Origin: Hymenobacter chitinivorans DSM 11115
GTDB lineage: Bacteria; Bacteroidota; Bacteroidia; Cytophagales; Hymenobacteraceae
DNA length: 64,000 bases
Reading direction: 5' to 3'
Assembly: GCF_002797555.1 (NCBI RefSeq)
Contig: NZ_PGFA01000003.1
Coordinates: 372,001 to 436,000 of the forward strand
The notes under the pieces are model-generated. The model was not told the origin of the DNA. It made no database searches and saw only the letters and a list, made by a program, of their open reading frames with translations. Position numbers and translations under genes: made by a program. How positions within the stretch are numbered: the stretch's first letter is position 1; the number at the start of each line of letters is the position of its first letter. Of the stretch, positions 15,957 to 24,190 are shown piece by piece.

Positions 15957-16841
15957 ATGCGTTTTTCCCGCCTGCTGGCGCTGCCAGCCGTGTTATTGAT
16001 AGTATTACTGGTGCTCGTGGCCCACGAAATGGCTCAGGCCCGCCCCAGTCGCCGCTTTGCTAACCTAACCTACGTGCCCACCACCGAAGCCGGCTTCGAT
16101 GCCGAGCGGCACCGCCTCGACGTGTATGCCCCGCGCCGTAAGGCGGCCGCGCCGTACCCGGTAGTCGTGTTCATTCACGGCGGCAGCTGGAACAGCGGCA
16201 ACAAGAACTTTTACTCCTTTATCGGGCGGCGCCTGGCCAAGCAGGGCGTAGTGGCCGTCGTTATCAACTACCGCCTGGCACCCACGGTGCTGGTGCCCGC
16301 CATGGCCGACGACTGCGCCCGGGCCGTCATCTGGACCACCCAGCACATTGCCCAGTACGGCGGCGACCCGCAGCGGCTCTTTACCATGGGTCACTCGGCC
16401 GGGGGCGGGCTGGCGGCGCTGCTGGCCGCCGACAACACGCTTTTCACCCGCCGGGGCCTGGCTACCAACCCCGTGCGCGGCGCCATCCTCGACGACCCCG
16501 CGGGCCTGGATATGTACGACTACCTGCGCAAAATGCAGTACGGCGGCGACGAGCAGTATTTGGTGCCCTTCGGCAAAGACCCGGCCGTCTGGAAAGCCGT
16601 GTCGCCGATGTACTACGTCACGGCCGCCACGCCGCCTTTTCTGATGTTTGTCGGCGGCGAAACCTACCCTTCGATTAGCAGCAGCAGTGCGAAATTCCGG
16701 CAGAAGCTCAAAGGGCTGGGGCGGGAGCCGCAATTCTCGGTGCTGCCCGGCAAAAAGCACGTGCCCATGGTGCTGCAGCTCTACTGGCAAAACAACGTGG
16801 TCTACCAGGAGCTACTCAAATTCGTGGGGGCCGCCCGCTAG
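15957..16841 (+). CDS. Alpha/beta hydrolase, BD-FAE/carboxylesterase-like
   Basis: 294 residues from the ATG at 15957, giving an N-terminal signal or anchor helix (LLALPAVLLIVLLVLVAHE). Family marks: oxyanion HGGSWNSGN, nucleophile Ser in GHSAGGGLAALLA, and a late His in GKKHVPMVLQL, with an Asp in between. It has the arrangement of the hormone-sensitive-lipase / BD-FAE esterases. Its stop codon lies inside the CTAG shared with the convergent ogt gene. Likely a periplasmic esterase; substrate unknown. Confidence 0.88.
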   Translation: MRFSRLLALPAVLLIVLLVLVAHEMAQARPSRRFANLTYVPTTEAGFDAERHRLDVYAPRRKAAAPYPVVVFIHGGSWNSGNKNFYSFIGRRLAKQGVVAVVINYRLAPTVLVPAMADDCARAVIWTTQHIAQYGGDPQRLFTMGHSAGGGLAALLAADNTLFTRRGLATNPVRGAILDDPAGLDMYDYLRKMQYGGDEQYLVPFGKDPAVWKAVSPMYYVTAATPPFLMFVGGETYPSISSSSAKFRQKLKGLGREPQFSVLPGKKHVPMVLQLYWQNNVVYQELLKFVGAAR

Positions 16842-17350
16842 CCGAACAGTGAAGTCTGGGCCGCCGGCTGCTCGTGGGCCAGCAGCCACTTTTTGCGGGG
16901 CAGGCCGCCAGCGTAGCCCGTGAGCTGCCCGCCGGCCCCGATGATGCGGTGGCAGGGCCAGACGATGGCCAGCGGATTCTGCCCGTTGGCCGCGCCCACG
17001 GCCCGCACCGCGCCGGGGTTGTTTAGCAGGCGGGCCAAATCGAGGTAGGAAGCCGTGCGGCCGTAGCCTACCTGCTGCAACACCTGCCACACCCGCTGCT
17101 GAAACTCGGTGCCGCGGGCCACGTCATACACCAGGGAAAAGTCGCGCAACTCCCGCCCGAAGTAGGCCTGCAGCTGCTGGTGGGCCTCCCGCAGGCAGGC
17201 CGGCACAGCAGCCGCGGCGGTATTGGGCTGGGACTGGGCTTCGTCCAGAAAGGTCACGGCGGCCAGGCCGGCCTCTGAGCCCCGCAGTTCCAGCTGGCCG
17301 ATGGGCGTGGGCAGGTAGGAATAGGCGTAGTCGGGGGCAGGAGCGGGCAT
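16838..17350 (-). CDS. ogt: Methylated-DNA--[protein]-cysteine S-methyltransferase
   Basis: 170 residues, single-domain Ogt type. The acceptor Cys lies in VWPCHRIIGAGG, preceded by NPGAVRAVGAANGQNP and followed by GYAGGLPRKKWLLAHE. It moves an alkyl group from O6-alkylguanine to its own Cys and is used once. It overlaps the convergent hydrolase gene by 4 bp: the palindrome CTAG supplies the TAG stop on both strands. A TATCTTTG box (17355-17362) lies only 4 bp before the ATG, suggesting a leaderless transcript, although it may also be read through from the PLD and glycosidase genes. Confidence 0.93.
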   Translation of the reverse strand: MPAPAPDYAYSYLPTPIGQLELRGSEAGLAAVTFLDEAQSQPNTAAAAVPACLREAHQQLQAYFGRELRDFSLVYDVARGTEFQQRVWQVLQQVGYGRTASYLDLARLLNNPGAVRAVGAANGQNPLAIVWPCHRIIGAGGQLTGYAGGLPRKKWLLAHEQPAAQTSLFG

Positions 17351-17354
17351 GGCG

Positions 17355-17362
17355 CAAAGATA
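17355..17362 (-). promoter_or_regulatory. Bacteroidota -7 box upstream of ogt
   Basis: TATCTTTG on the minus strand matches TAnnTTTG exactly. No clear TTTG lies 19 bp further upstream. Its closeness to the ATG implies a leaderless or very short leader. Confidence 0.5.
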
Positions 17363-17391
17363 ACGCTGGTAACGTAGTGCGGCCGTCGGAA

Positions 17392-18114
17392 TTAGTGGCC
17401 CTCGAAGACTGTCATTGCGGCCCAGAGCCGCTCAAACTCGCCCTGGTAGCGCGCCACGGCCGTGGTATCGTCGGTGATGAGCAGGTTTTCCAGGTTGGCC
17501 GTAGCCGCCGAGCGGGTCCAGTTGTAGCTGCCCGTAAGCACCAGGCGCCGGTCGGCCAGGGCAAACTTGTGGTGCATATGGTCCGTGGTCTGGTCGATGC
17601 GGACGGGAATGCCGTTGGCCTGCAGCTGCCGGATGTCGGAGCCCCGGTCGAAGAGCTTGTCGTTGTCGGTGAGCAGGCGGATAGTCACGCCCCGGCGGTG
17701 GGCGGCCAGCAGGGAGTCGGTAATCCGGTCATCCGAAATGGTGAACACGCACACGTCGAGCTGGTGGGCGGCGTGGCTGATAAACTGCCGGATGGCGTCC
17801 ACGCACTCGGTGCCGGGGCTGAAATGCACGGCGGTCTGGGCCGGCTGGGGCGGGGCCAGGGGCAGCAGCAGGGCGCTGGCCGCTTCCAGCCACTCCACCA
17901 CGGCCTTGTCCTCAAACGAGTTGAACCGCTCCCGGGCCAGGGCAAACAGCTGCTGGCGCAGCGTCGTCAGGGCCGGGCCCTGCTGCCCGTGGGCGGCCAG
18001 GCGGCTGCGCAGGGCCCGCGCCTCGGCCACCGACAAGGTTGAATCGGCAAAGGACTGCTCAAATTGCCGCAGCAGGGCCCGTGTGCCCGCGGCGTCGGAG
18101 GAAGAGGCGCTCAT
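17392..18114 (-). CDS. Phospholipase D-like domain protein
   Basis: 240 residues with one PLD domain in the C-terminal half: DHMHHKFALAD is the HxKx4D catalytic motif, followed by LTGSYNWTRSAATANLENL. The N-terminal ~95 residues are helical and not recognised. Single-domain members such as Nuc act as homodimers on phosphodiesters (DNA or lipid); the SYNWT form fits that nuclease/MitoPLD-like branch. Starts 6 bp after the stop of the glycosidase gene (18121), with ogt next, so the three probably form an operon. Confidence 0.88.
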   Translation of the reverse strand: MSASSSDAAGTRALLRQFEQSFADSTLSVAEARALRSRLAAHGQQGPALTTLRQQLFALARERFNSFEDKAVVEWLEAASALLLPLAPPQPAQTAVHFSPGTECVDAIRQFISHAAHQLDVCVFTISDDRITDSLLAAHRRGVTIRLLTDNDKLFDRGSDIRQLQANGIPVRIDQTTDHMHHKFALADRRLVLTGSYNWTRSAATANLENLLITDDTTAVARYQGEFERLWAAMTVFEGH

Positions 18115-18120
18115 ACCGGG

Positions 18121-19350
18121 TTAGGTTAACGACAACGACAAGGCCACATCCGACTCCGTAACGAGCGTAATAGGCTTGGGAATAGCGGCCGACACGGTTT
18201 CCTGGGCCTGAAGCAGGGCTTCGGCATAAGCCGCGTCCAGCACGCGGGTCAGGCCGGGGTCGGGGGCGGTAGTGTCGGCGTCCCAGAGGCCGGCGCGGTG
18301 CCAGGGCGTGAGGTGGTCCCAGTCGGGCCGGTCGATAATGGGGTAGAGGCAGGCCCCGAATACGGGCACGCCGGCCTGCAAAGCCGCCGCGCACTCCCGC
18401 CCGATCATCTCAATCCAGGCGGGCCGGTCGATGCCGGGGTGGCTGGTTTCGGTGAGCACCACGGGGCGCTGGTAGCGCTGCCAGGCCCGGGTCAGCAGGA
18501 AGCTCAGGGGCCGGAAGCGCGGGTCGTTGAAGTCGTTGGCCCAGGGCAGGGTCTGGTGCGGGTCGAGCTGCCACTGGTTGTCGTAGTAATAGTTAAAGCC
18601 TAGCAAATCGAGGAATTCGGGGCGCCCGCCCAGGTCGGGGCAGAGGCGGCCAGACAGCATATCGACGGCCTGAAACTGGTTTTCGTCGAACTCTCGGGCC
18701 CGCTGCCGCAGGTGGGCGTCGGCGCCGGGCGCGGCCACGATGTGAATCAGGGGCTCGGTGGTCAGGATGCGGATGCCCGGGTCGGCTTCGCGCAGGGCGG
18801 CCACGCCTTCAATGTAGGCCCGCATCAGGCCGCGCTTCACTTCCCAGCCCTGGCCCACGCAGTAGGGCGAGGTGCCGCGCACGTCGCCGCCCAGCCAGCT
18901 CATGAAGCTCACCTCGTTGATGGGCGTCACGATGAGCGTATCGTCGGGGCGCTGGCCGCGGTAAAACTCCACGAAAGCCCGGCAGAGGTGGGCAAAGCGG
19001 CGGGCAAACATAGGGTGCAGGGGCGTCAAATCGTCGGGGTAGCCGAAGTGGCACAGGTCCCAGATCTGCTGAATGCCGTGGCGCCGGCCCGCGTCGAGCA
19101 TGACTTGCACCGTGCTCCAGTCGTACTGATACGGTACTTTCTCGACCTGGCTCCAGCGGATGCCTTCCCGCACGCTGCCGATATTGAAGGGTTGCAGGTC
19201 CTGGTAATCGGCGTCGAGGCGCTGCAGGTGGCCGGTCAGGGTCAGGAAATCAACCCGGTGCCCGAAGGCATTGAGCTGGTCGGTGCATTCAAAGCCACCC
19301 ATCCAGAAAGAGCGAAACGGATTCGTGTGCGTCGTAGCGGAAGACGTCAT
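18121..19350 (-). CDS. Glycoside hydrolase, GH1-like (clan GH-A)
   Basis: 409 residues, no signal peptide, so cytosolic. (beta/alpha)8 pattern: MGGFECTDQLN, VREGIRWSQVEK, QIWDLCHFGYPDDL, the acid/base Glu in TPINEVSF, LGFNYYYDNQW, and the nucleophile Glu in PVVLTETSHPG. These match the NEP/TEN(G) pair of GH1/clan-A enzymes, though the sequence is compact and diverged. Probably cleaves a glycoside imported or made inside the cell. The 391-bp upstream region holds a phased operator-like array (19543-19704). Confidence 0.8.
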   Translation of the reverse strand: MTSSATTHTNPFRSFWMGGFECTDQLNAFGHRVDFLTLTGHLQRLDADYQDLQPFNIGSVREGIRWSQVEKVPYQYDWSTVQVMLDAGRRHGIQQIWDLCHFGYPDDLTPLHPMFARRFAHLCRAFVEFYRGQRPDDTLIVTPINEVSFMSWLGGDVRGTSPYCVGQGWEVKRGLMRAYIEGVAALREADPGIRILTTEPLIHIVAAPGADAHLRQRAREFDENQFQAVDMLSGRLCPDLGGRPEFLDLLGFNYYYDNQWQLDPHQTLPWANDFNDPRFRPLSFLLTRAWQRYQRPVVLTETSHPGIDRPAWIEMIGRECAAALQAGVPVFGACLYPIIDRPDWDHLTPWHRAGLWDADTTAPDPGLTRVLDAAYAEALLQAQETVSAAIPKPITLVTESDVALSLSLT

Positions 19351-19542
19351 AAGCGCAGGGTTTTACGGGCAAAATAAGGCGGCAGCCCGGCCTTGCCAAG
19401 CCCGACTACTGCCTAATGTACCTCAAAACGGCTGGATTGGTTGGGCTTACCCCGCCCCCTGCAGAGGCAAGCCAGCCGCGGCAGGCGCTTACCAAGCCCC
19501 ATAACTAGGCTTCAGGCCACGATAAAGCGGGCGGGCTACGAT

Positions 19543-19704
19543 GGTATGCGCTTCACTAATTTTATTCCAGATGGATACCATACTGGTATAAACACTAATA
19601 AAAATAATAGATGCGTATACCCAGCGGGTAGCCGCCATAGCCAAAACGACCAGTATGTATACCTATTCGGTATGCATGCTGGTCGTTTCAAAACTTTGTA
19701 TACC
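19543..19704. promoter_or_regulatory. Phased array of ATACC-N5-GGTAT operator-like sites, period 42 bp
   Basis: Full sites lie at 19575-19589 and 19659-19673. A site with one mismatch (ATACC-N5-GGTAG) lies at 19617-19631. A right half-site GGTAT lies at 19543 and a left half-site ATACC at 19700. The steps are 42, 42 and 42/41 bp, while the sequence between sites is not conserved. The site at 19659 is the centre of a 45-bp imperfect palindrome (19644-19688) bounded by AAACGACCAG / CTGGTCGTTT. The array lies 193-354 bp upstream of the glycosidase start, so it may control that gene. The binding protein is not identified. Confidence 0.85.
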
Positions 19705-19741
19705 TAATCAAGTGGCTACGTAACCGCCCGCTTTTCCGGCC

Positions 19742-20710
19742 TTAAATCTGGGGTGTTACCTGGTTGGTGGGCAGCTCCGTATCCCGGTCCTTGCCGGTCA
19801 GGCTCTTGGCTTCCACGAAAATGCGCTTGAACTCGGGATGGGCCGCCCGCAGGTGGTCCTGCAACGAGGCCACGGCTACTTCCACTTCCACGGCCGAGAG
19901 ATGGTCGTGAAAATCCACGTCGAGGGCCAGCACCACGTCGGCCGGGCCCAGGTACATCGTCAGCGGGGGGCGCACCTGCTCCACGCCGGGCTGCCGGCTC
20001 ACGATGCTCATCACGCTGTCGATGGTGGCGTCGTCGACACCGGTGCCCACCAGCAGGCCTTTCGTGCGGCTCACCAGGAACACGGCCACCAGCATCAGCA
20101 GCAGCCCGATGGCCACCGAGGCGCCGCCGTCGAAGTAGGGGTTGTTCAGGGCGTGGCCGAAGTACACACCCAGCAGCGCCAGCACCAGGCCCACCAGCGC
20201 GGCCAGGTTTTCGAGCACCGAGGCAAACACCGCCGGGTCCTTGCTCGTGCGCAGCTGCCCCCAGAAGCCCAGCCCGCTGCCGGCACCGGCCTGAGTCAGG
20301 GCTTTGGCGGCCAGCCAGAAGGCCCAGCCCTCAAACAGGATGGCCACGCCCAGCACGATGTAGTTCCAGAGCGGGTCGGTGAGGGGCTCGGGGTGCTCGA
20401 TGTGCTTGATGCCCTCATAAAACGACATACCGCCGCCGATGGCAAAAATCAGCACGGCCACAATTAGGCCCCAGAAGTACTGCTCCTTGCTGCGCCCGAA
20501 GGGGTGGCGCCGGTCGGCCGGCTTCTGGCTTTGCTTGATGCCGTAGAGCAGCAGCACACCGTTGCCGCTGTCTACCAGGGAGTGAATTCCTTCGGAAAGC
20601 ATGGCCGAGGAGCCCGTGAAATAGGCGGCTACGAATTTGGAAACGGCAATGCCAACGTTGGCCGCAATGCCCCCGAACAGGGCGGTTTTTGAAGAATTAG
20701 GATCTGCCAT
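19742..20710 (-). CDS. Cation diffusion facilitator, SLC30A9-like (copy 1)
   Basis: 322 residues, about six membrane helices then a cytosolic C-terminal domain (~210-300). Marks: SSAMLSEGIHSLVDSGNGVL with the H-x3-D metal site of TM2, RRHPFGRSKEQYFWG, and YFDGGASVAIGLLLM in TM5. HPFG..KEQYFW and the GI.HIEHPEPL loop fit the SLC30A9/TMEM163-like CDF branch. Exports or exchanges divalent metal ions, probably Zn. The C-terminus ends in a charged tail. Tandem with a paralog at 20775-21716. Confidence 0.88.
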   Translation of the reverse strand: MADPNSSKTALFGGIAANVGIAVSKFVAAYFTGSSAMLSEGIHSLVDSGNGVLLLYGIKQSQKPADRRHPFGRSKEQYFWGLIVAVLIFAIGGGMSFYEGIKHIEHPEPLTDPLWNYIVLGVAILFEGWAFWLAAKALTQAGAGSGLGFWGQLRTSKDPAVFASVLENLAALVGLVLALLGVYFGHALNNPYFDGGASVAIGLLLMLVAVFLVSRTKGLLVGTGVDDATIDSVMSIVSRQPGVEQVRPPLTMYLGPADVVLALDVDFHDHLSAVEVEVAVASLQDHLRAAHPEFKRIFVEAKSLTGKDRDTELPTNQVTPQI

Positions 20711-20774
20711 AAGGAGTAAAAAGTGCTGTGGAAGCCGCCCAGGGCCGGGGCGAAGGTAGTCAGGGCCTGCCGAA

Positions 20775-21716
20775 TTACGCCGGGCCCGGCTGGTTGGGGG
20801 CCGGGGCCGCGGGCAGGACTTTGGGTTCGATAAAAATGCGCCGGAACTCGGGGTGAGTGGCCCGCACGGCGTCCTGCAGCCGGTCGACGGCCTGCTCCAC
20901 CTCCACCACGCTCAACTCCCGCCGAAACTCCACGTCGAGGGCCAGAAAGGCGTCGGTGGGCCCCAGGTACATGGAAAGCGGGTTGCGCACCTGGGCCACG
21001 GCCGGGTCGGCGGCGGCCAGGGCGCTGAGGCGGGCCAGGGTGGGGGCATCCACGCCTTCGCCCACGAGCAGGCCCTTGGCTTCGCGCAGCATAAAGACGG
21101 CCATGCAAATCAGCAGCAGACCGATGGTCATCGAGGCCGCGCCGTCGAGGTAAAGGTTCTGGAGCAGATGCCCGAAAAACACGCCGGCCAGGGCAATGAC
21201 CAGGCCTACCAGGGCAGCCAGGTCTTCGAGCAGAATGGCAAACACGGCCGGGTCCTTGCTGGCCCGCAGTGCCTGCCAGAAGCCCACGTTGCCGCGGGTT
21301 TTCTGAAACTCGCGGAAGGCCAGCAAGCAGGCTATGCCCTCAAACAGCATGGCCAGGCCCAGCACCCAATAGTTCCAGGTGGGGTCGGAGAGGGGCGCGG
21401 GCTGCTGAATATGCTCCCAGCCCTTGTAGAGCGAGAGGCCGCCGCCCACCGAAAATACCAGCACGGCCACGATGACGGTCCAGAAGTAGAGCTCCTTGCT
21501 GTGGCCGAAGGGGTGCTGCTCGTCGGCGGGCTGCTCACTGCGGTGCAGGCCCCACAAAATCAGCAGGCCGTTGCCGCTGTCCACCAGGGAGTGAATTCCC
21601 TCGGAAAGCATGGCCGAGGAGCCCGTGAAGTAGGCGGCTACGAATTTGGAAATGGCAATGGCGACGTTGGCCCCAATAGCCCCGTACACAACCAGCTTAG
21701 AGGAGCTTCCGGCCAT
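20775..21716 (-). CDS. Cation diffusion facilitator, SLC30A9-like (copy 2)
   Basis: 313 residues from the ATG at 21716, aligned with the paralog (MAGSSSKLVVYGAIGANVAI against MADPNSSKTALFGGIAANVG). TM2 AMLSEGIHSLVDSGNG, the QHPFGHSKELYFW loop and TM5 DGAASMTIGLLLI are kept. Overall similarity to the 19742-20710 gene is high throughout, but the DNA has diverged, so the duplication is older than that of the M20 genes. Separated from copy 1 by 64 bp; both may be co-transcribed. Confidence 0.88.
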   Translation of the reverse strand: MAGSSSKLVVYGAIGANVAIAISKFVAAYFTGSSAMLSEGIHSLVDSGNGLLILWGLHRSEQPADEQHPFGHSKELYFWTVIVAVLVFSVGGGLSLYKGWEHIQQPAPLSDPTWNYWVLGLAMLFEGIACLLAFREFQKTRGNVGFWQALRASKDPAVFAILLEDLAALVGLVIALAGVFFGHLLQNLYLDGAASMTIGLLLICMAVFMLREAKGLLVGEGVDAPTLARLSALAAADPAVAQVRNPLSMYLGPTDAFLALDVEFRRELSVVEVEQAVDRLQDAVRATHPEFRRIFIEPKVLPAAPAPNQPGPA

Positions 21717-21827
21717 AGGATGAAGGAAAGATGAAGAAAGGATGAAGTACCGGTGGTACGCGTTGGCCAGAGCGCAGGTTAGCACCCGGCTTTGAACAAT
21801 CCGCTTTTATCCGACTTTTACGCCTCT

Positions 21828-23288
21828 ATGACCCAACCTTCTACCGACTCGACTCCCCAGCCCCAGCTGCGCCGCAACCTGGGCCTGGTGCAGGCCACGG
21901 CCCTGAACATGATTGACATGGTCGGCATCGGCCCCTTCGTGACCCTGCCGCTGGTGATGGGGCTGATGGGGCCCAACTTCCTGCTGGCCTGGCTGGTGGG
22001 CGCGGCCCTGGCCTCCGTCGACGGGCTGATCTGGAGTGAATTGGGGGCGGCTTACCCCGAGGCCGGGGGCTCCTATAAGTTTCTCAAGCTGGCCTACGGC
22101 GAGCAGAAATGGGGCCGCTACATGTCGTTTCTTTACGTCTGGCAGACCCTGATTCAGTCGCCGCTGGTGCTGGCCTCGGGCGCCATCGGCTTTGCCCAGT
22201 ACTTCGGCTACCTGGTGCCCCTGCCCGAGTGGTGGCAGCCCAAGCTGGTGGCCGGCACGGTGGTGTTGCTGCTCATTGTGCTGCTTTACCGCCGCATCGA
22301 GGACATCGGCAAGCTGGGCGTGGCGTTGTGGGTGGGCGTACTGGGCCTCATGGGCTGGCTGATAGTGGGCGGCGTAACTCACGCTAACCACCACGTCGAT
22401 ATTTTTCCCACGGGCGGGCTGCCGGTGCTGCCGGGCCTGCTGCTGTCGGTGGCCATGGGGCAGGCGGCCGTCAAGACCATCTATTCCTACCTGGGCTATT
22501 ACAACGTGTGTCACCTGGGCGCCGAAATCCGGGAGCCGCAGCGCGTGATTCCGCGCAGTATTTTCCTGAGCATCCTGGGCATTGCGGCTTTGTATCTGCT
22601 GCTCAACTGGAGCGTGGGCACCGTGATTCCCTGGCAGGAGGTGCAGGCCTGGCAGGCCGGGGCCGGGGATAAGTCGCAGTTTATCGTCAGCGTGTTCGTC
22701 GAGCGGCTCTACGGGCCGGCCGCCGCCACGGTGGCCACGGGCCTGGTCTTGCTGGTGGCCTTTGCCTCGCTATTTGCGGTGCTGCTGGGCTACTCCCGCA
22801 TTCCGTACGCGGCGGCGGCCGACGGCGAATTTCTCCCCATCTTCGGCAAGCTCCACCCCACCAAAGATTTCCCCTACGTGTCGCTCTTGCTGCTGGGCGG
22901 CGTGGGCTTCGTGTTCAGTTTGCTGTTTCGGCTGGGCGAGGTTATTTCGGCCATTCTGGCCATGCGCATCCTGGTGCAGTTTGTGGGCCAGGCCGTGGGC
23001 CTCATGCTGCTGCGCCGTCGGCGCGGCACGGCCGGGCTGCCCTTCCGTATGCCGCTTTATCCGCTGCCCGTAGTGCTGGCCATTGGGGTGTGGCTGGCCG
23101 TGTTCTGGGGCATTGCGCCGGTAGAAGTAGAGTGGGGCGGCCGGCATTTCCGGCTGTATTTTCAGCTGGCCGCCCTGGGCATGATGGCCCTGGGTACGGT
23201 AGCCTTTCTGCTTTGGAGCCGACAGCGGCGGCAGTGGCCGTTTTTGCCGGGCCAGCAGGAAATTCCGGCCGAAGCCAAGCGCGGGTAA
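21828..23288 (+). CDS. APC-family amino acid permease
   Basis: 486 residues from the ATG at 21828; a TTG at 21792 is possible but less likely. About 12 membrane helices. The N-terminal NLGLVQATALNMIDMVGIGPFVTLPLVMG is the APC substrate-binding TM1 with the unwound GIG, and WSELGAAYPEAGGSYKFLKLAYG follows. PYVSLLLLGG occurs in the later half. Imports amino acids or related amines by proton or sodium symport; specificity unknown. Divergent from the CDF gene. Confidence 0.9.
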   Translation: MTQPSTDSTPQPQLRRNLGLVQATALNMIDMVGIGPFVTLPLVMGLMGPNFLLAWLVGAALASVDGLIWSELGAAYPEAGGSYKFLKLAYGEQKWGRYMSFLYVWQTLIQSPLVLASGAIGFAQYFGYLVPLPEWWQPKLVAGTVVLLLIVLLYRRIEDIGKLGVALWVGVLGLMGWLIVGGVTHANHHVDIFPTGGLPVLPGLLLSVAMGQAAVKTIYSYLGYYNVCHLGAEIREPQRVIPRSIFLSILGIAALYLLLNWSVGTVIPWQEVQAWQAGAGDKSQFIVSVFVERLYGPAAATVATGLVLLVAFASLFAVLLGYSRIPYAAAADGEFLPIFGKLHPTKDFPYVSLLLLGGVGFVFSLLFRLGEVISAILAMRILVQFVGQAVGLMLLRRRRGTAGLPFRMPLYPLPVVLAIGVWLAVFWGIAPVEVEWGGRHFRLYFQLAALGMMALGTVAFLLWSRQRRQWPFLPGQQEIPAEAKRG

Positions 23289-23370
23289 CGCCGGTTTGGC
23301 TGCGGCTAGTACCGCGCCCAGTTTGCCGTTGTCGGAGCATACTCCTGGTCCTACGAATAGTAAAACCAAC

Positions 23371-23424
23371 TTAAAATTTTATATAATCTTTATAATAATT
23401 TATATAAAAATTATTAGTAAATAG
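23371..23424. other. Extremely AT-rich stretch
   Basis: A run of ~54 bp with almost no G or C (blocks such as TTTATATAATCTTTATAATA and ATATAAAAATTATTAGTAAA), within ~65% GC surroundings and 47 bp upstream of the PAP2 gene. Probably an UP-like or melting region for its promoter. No perfect TAnnTTTG box is seen. Confidence 0.5.
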
Positions 23425-23471
23425 ATGGCTGTTTCCTCCCTCCCATCCACTGCAACAAGAGTTTTTAAGCT

Positions 23472-24167
23472 ATGCTTCCTGCTCTCGACCACACCCTCCT
23501 GGTTAGCCTCGATCATTTTCTGCGGCACTCCCCCAGCTTTGATAGTCTGATGATAATGCTCAGCGAAAACAACCTGTTCAAGGGCGGGGTATTTACCATC
23601 ATGCTCTGGTGGCTATGGTTTCAGCAGGGCAGCACCGACACCGACTTTCCGCTGCGCAAAACGTTGCTGGCCATCTTGGGGGGCTGCCTGCTGGCCATGG
23701 GCGTGGCCCGCTTCGCCACCCATACCGTGCCGTTCCGGGCCCGGCCCATTCACAATCCGGAGCTGCACCTGGCCCAGCAGTTTCCGGGCCTGGCCAATAT
23801 CACCGACCACAGCAACTCCTTTCCCAGTGACCATGCCACGCTGTTTTTCGCCCTGGCTACCGGCTTTTGCTTTGTTTCGCGCCGCCTGGGCGTGCTGGCC
23901 CTGCTCTACGCCACCTTCATGATTTGCCTGCCCCGGGTGTACCTGGGCCTGCACTATCCCACCGACATCCTGGCCGGAGCCCTGCTGGGCGTTTTATCGG
24001 CCTGCGCTACCAACTACGCCCCGGTGCGCGACCGGCTTTTTACGCCCCTGCTGCGCTGGCAGCAGCTCCACCCCAGCCCGTTTTACGCGGCCCTGTTTCT
24101 GATGACCTACCAGCTCGACGAGCTCTTCGACAGCGTCCGGAGCCTGGCCAGCTACTTCTTTGGGTAA
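23472..24167 (+). CDS. PAP2-family membrane phosphatase
   Basis: 231 residues, six predicted helices. All three PAP2 motifs: R89/R91-P92 in FRARP, P118-S-D-H121 in FPSDHAT, and R155, H161, D165 in RVYLGLHYPTD. Removes phosphate from lipid phosphates such as undecaprenyl diphosphate or phosphatidic acid on the outer face of the inner membrane. Distinct from the PAP2_C protein at 5897-6553. It is preceded by an unusual AT-rich stretch. Confidence 0.92.
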   Translation: MLPALDHTLLVSLDHFLRHSPSFDSLMIMLSENNLFKGGVFTIMLWWLWFQQGSTDTDFPLRKTLLAILGGCLLAMGVARFATHTVPFRARPIHNPELHLAQQFPGLANITDHSNSFPSDHATLFFALATGFCFVSRRLGVLALLYATFMICLPRVYLGLHYPTDILAGALLGVLSACATNYAPVRDRLFTPLLRWQQLHPSPFYAALFLMTYQLDELFDSVRSLASYFFG

Positions 24168-24190
24168 GTTAAGCGTTACCGTCCTGAACG

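Noticed and set aside
19644-19688. Attachment or resolution site of a mobile element
   Set aside because: The 45-bp palindrome is centred on one of the regularly spaced operator-like sites and no integrase or resolvase is nearby.
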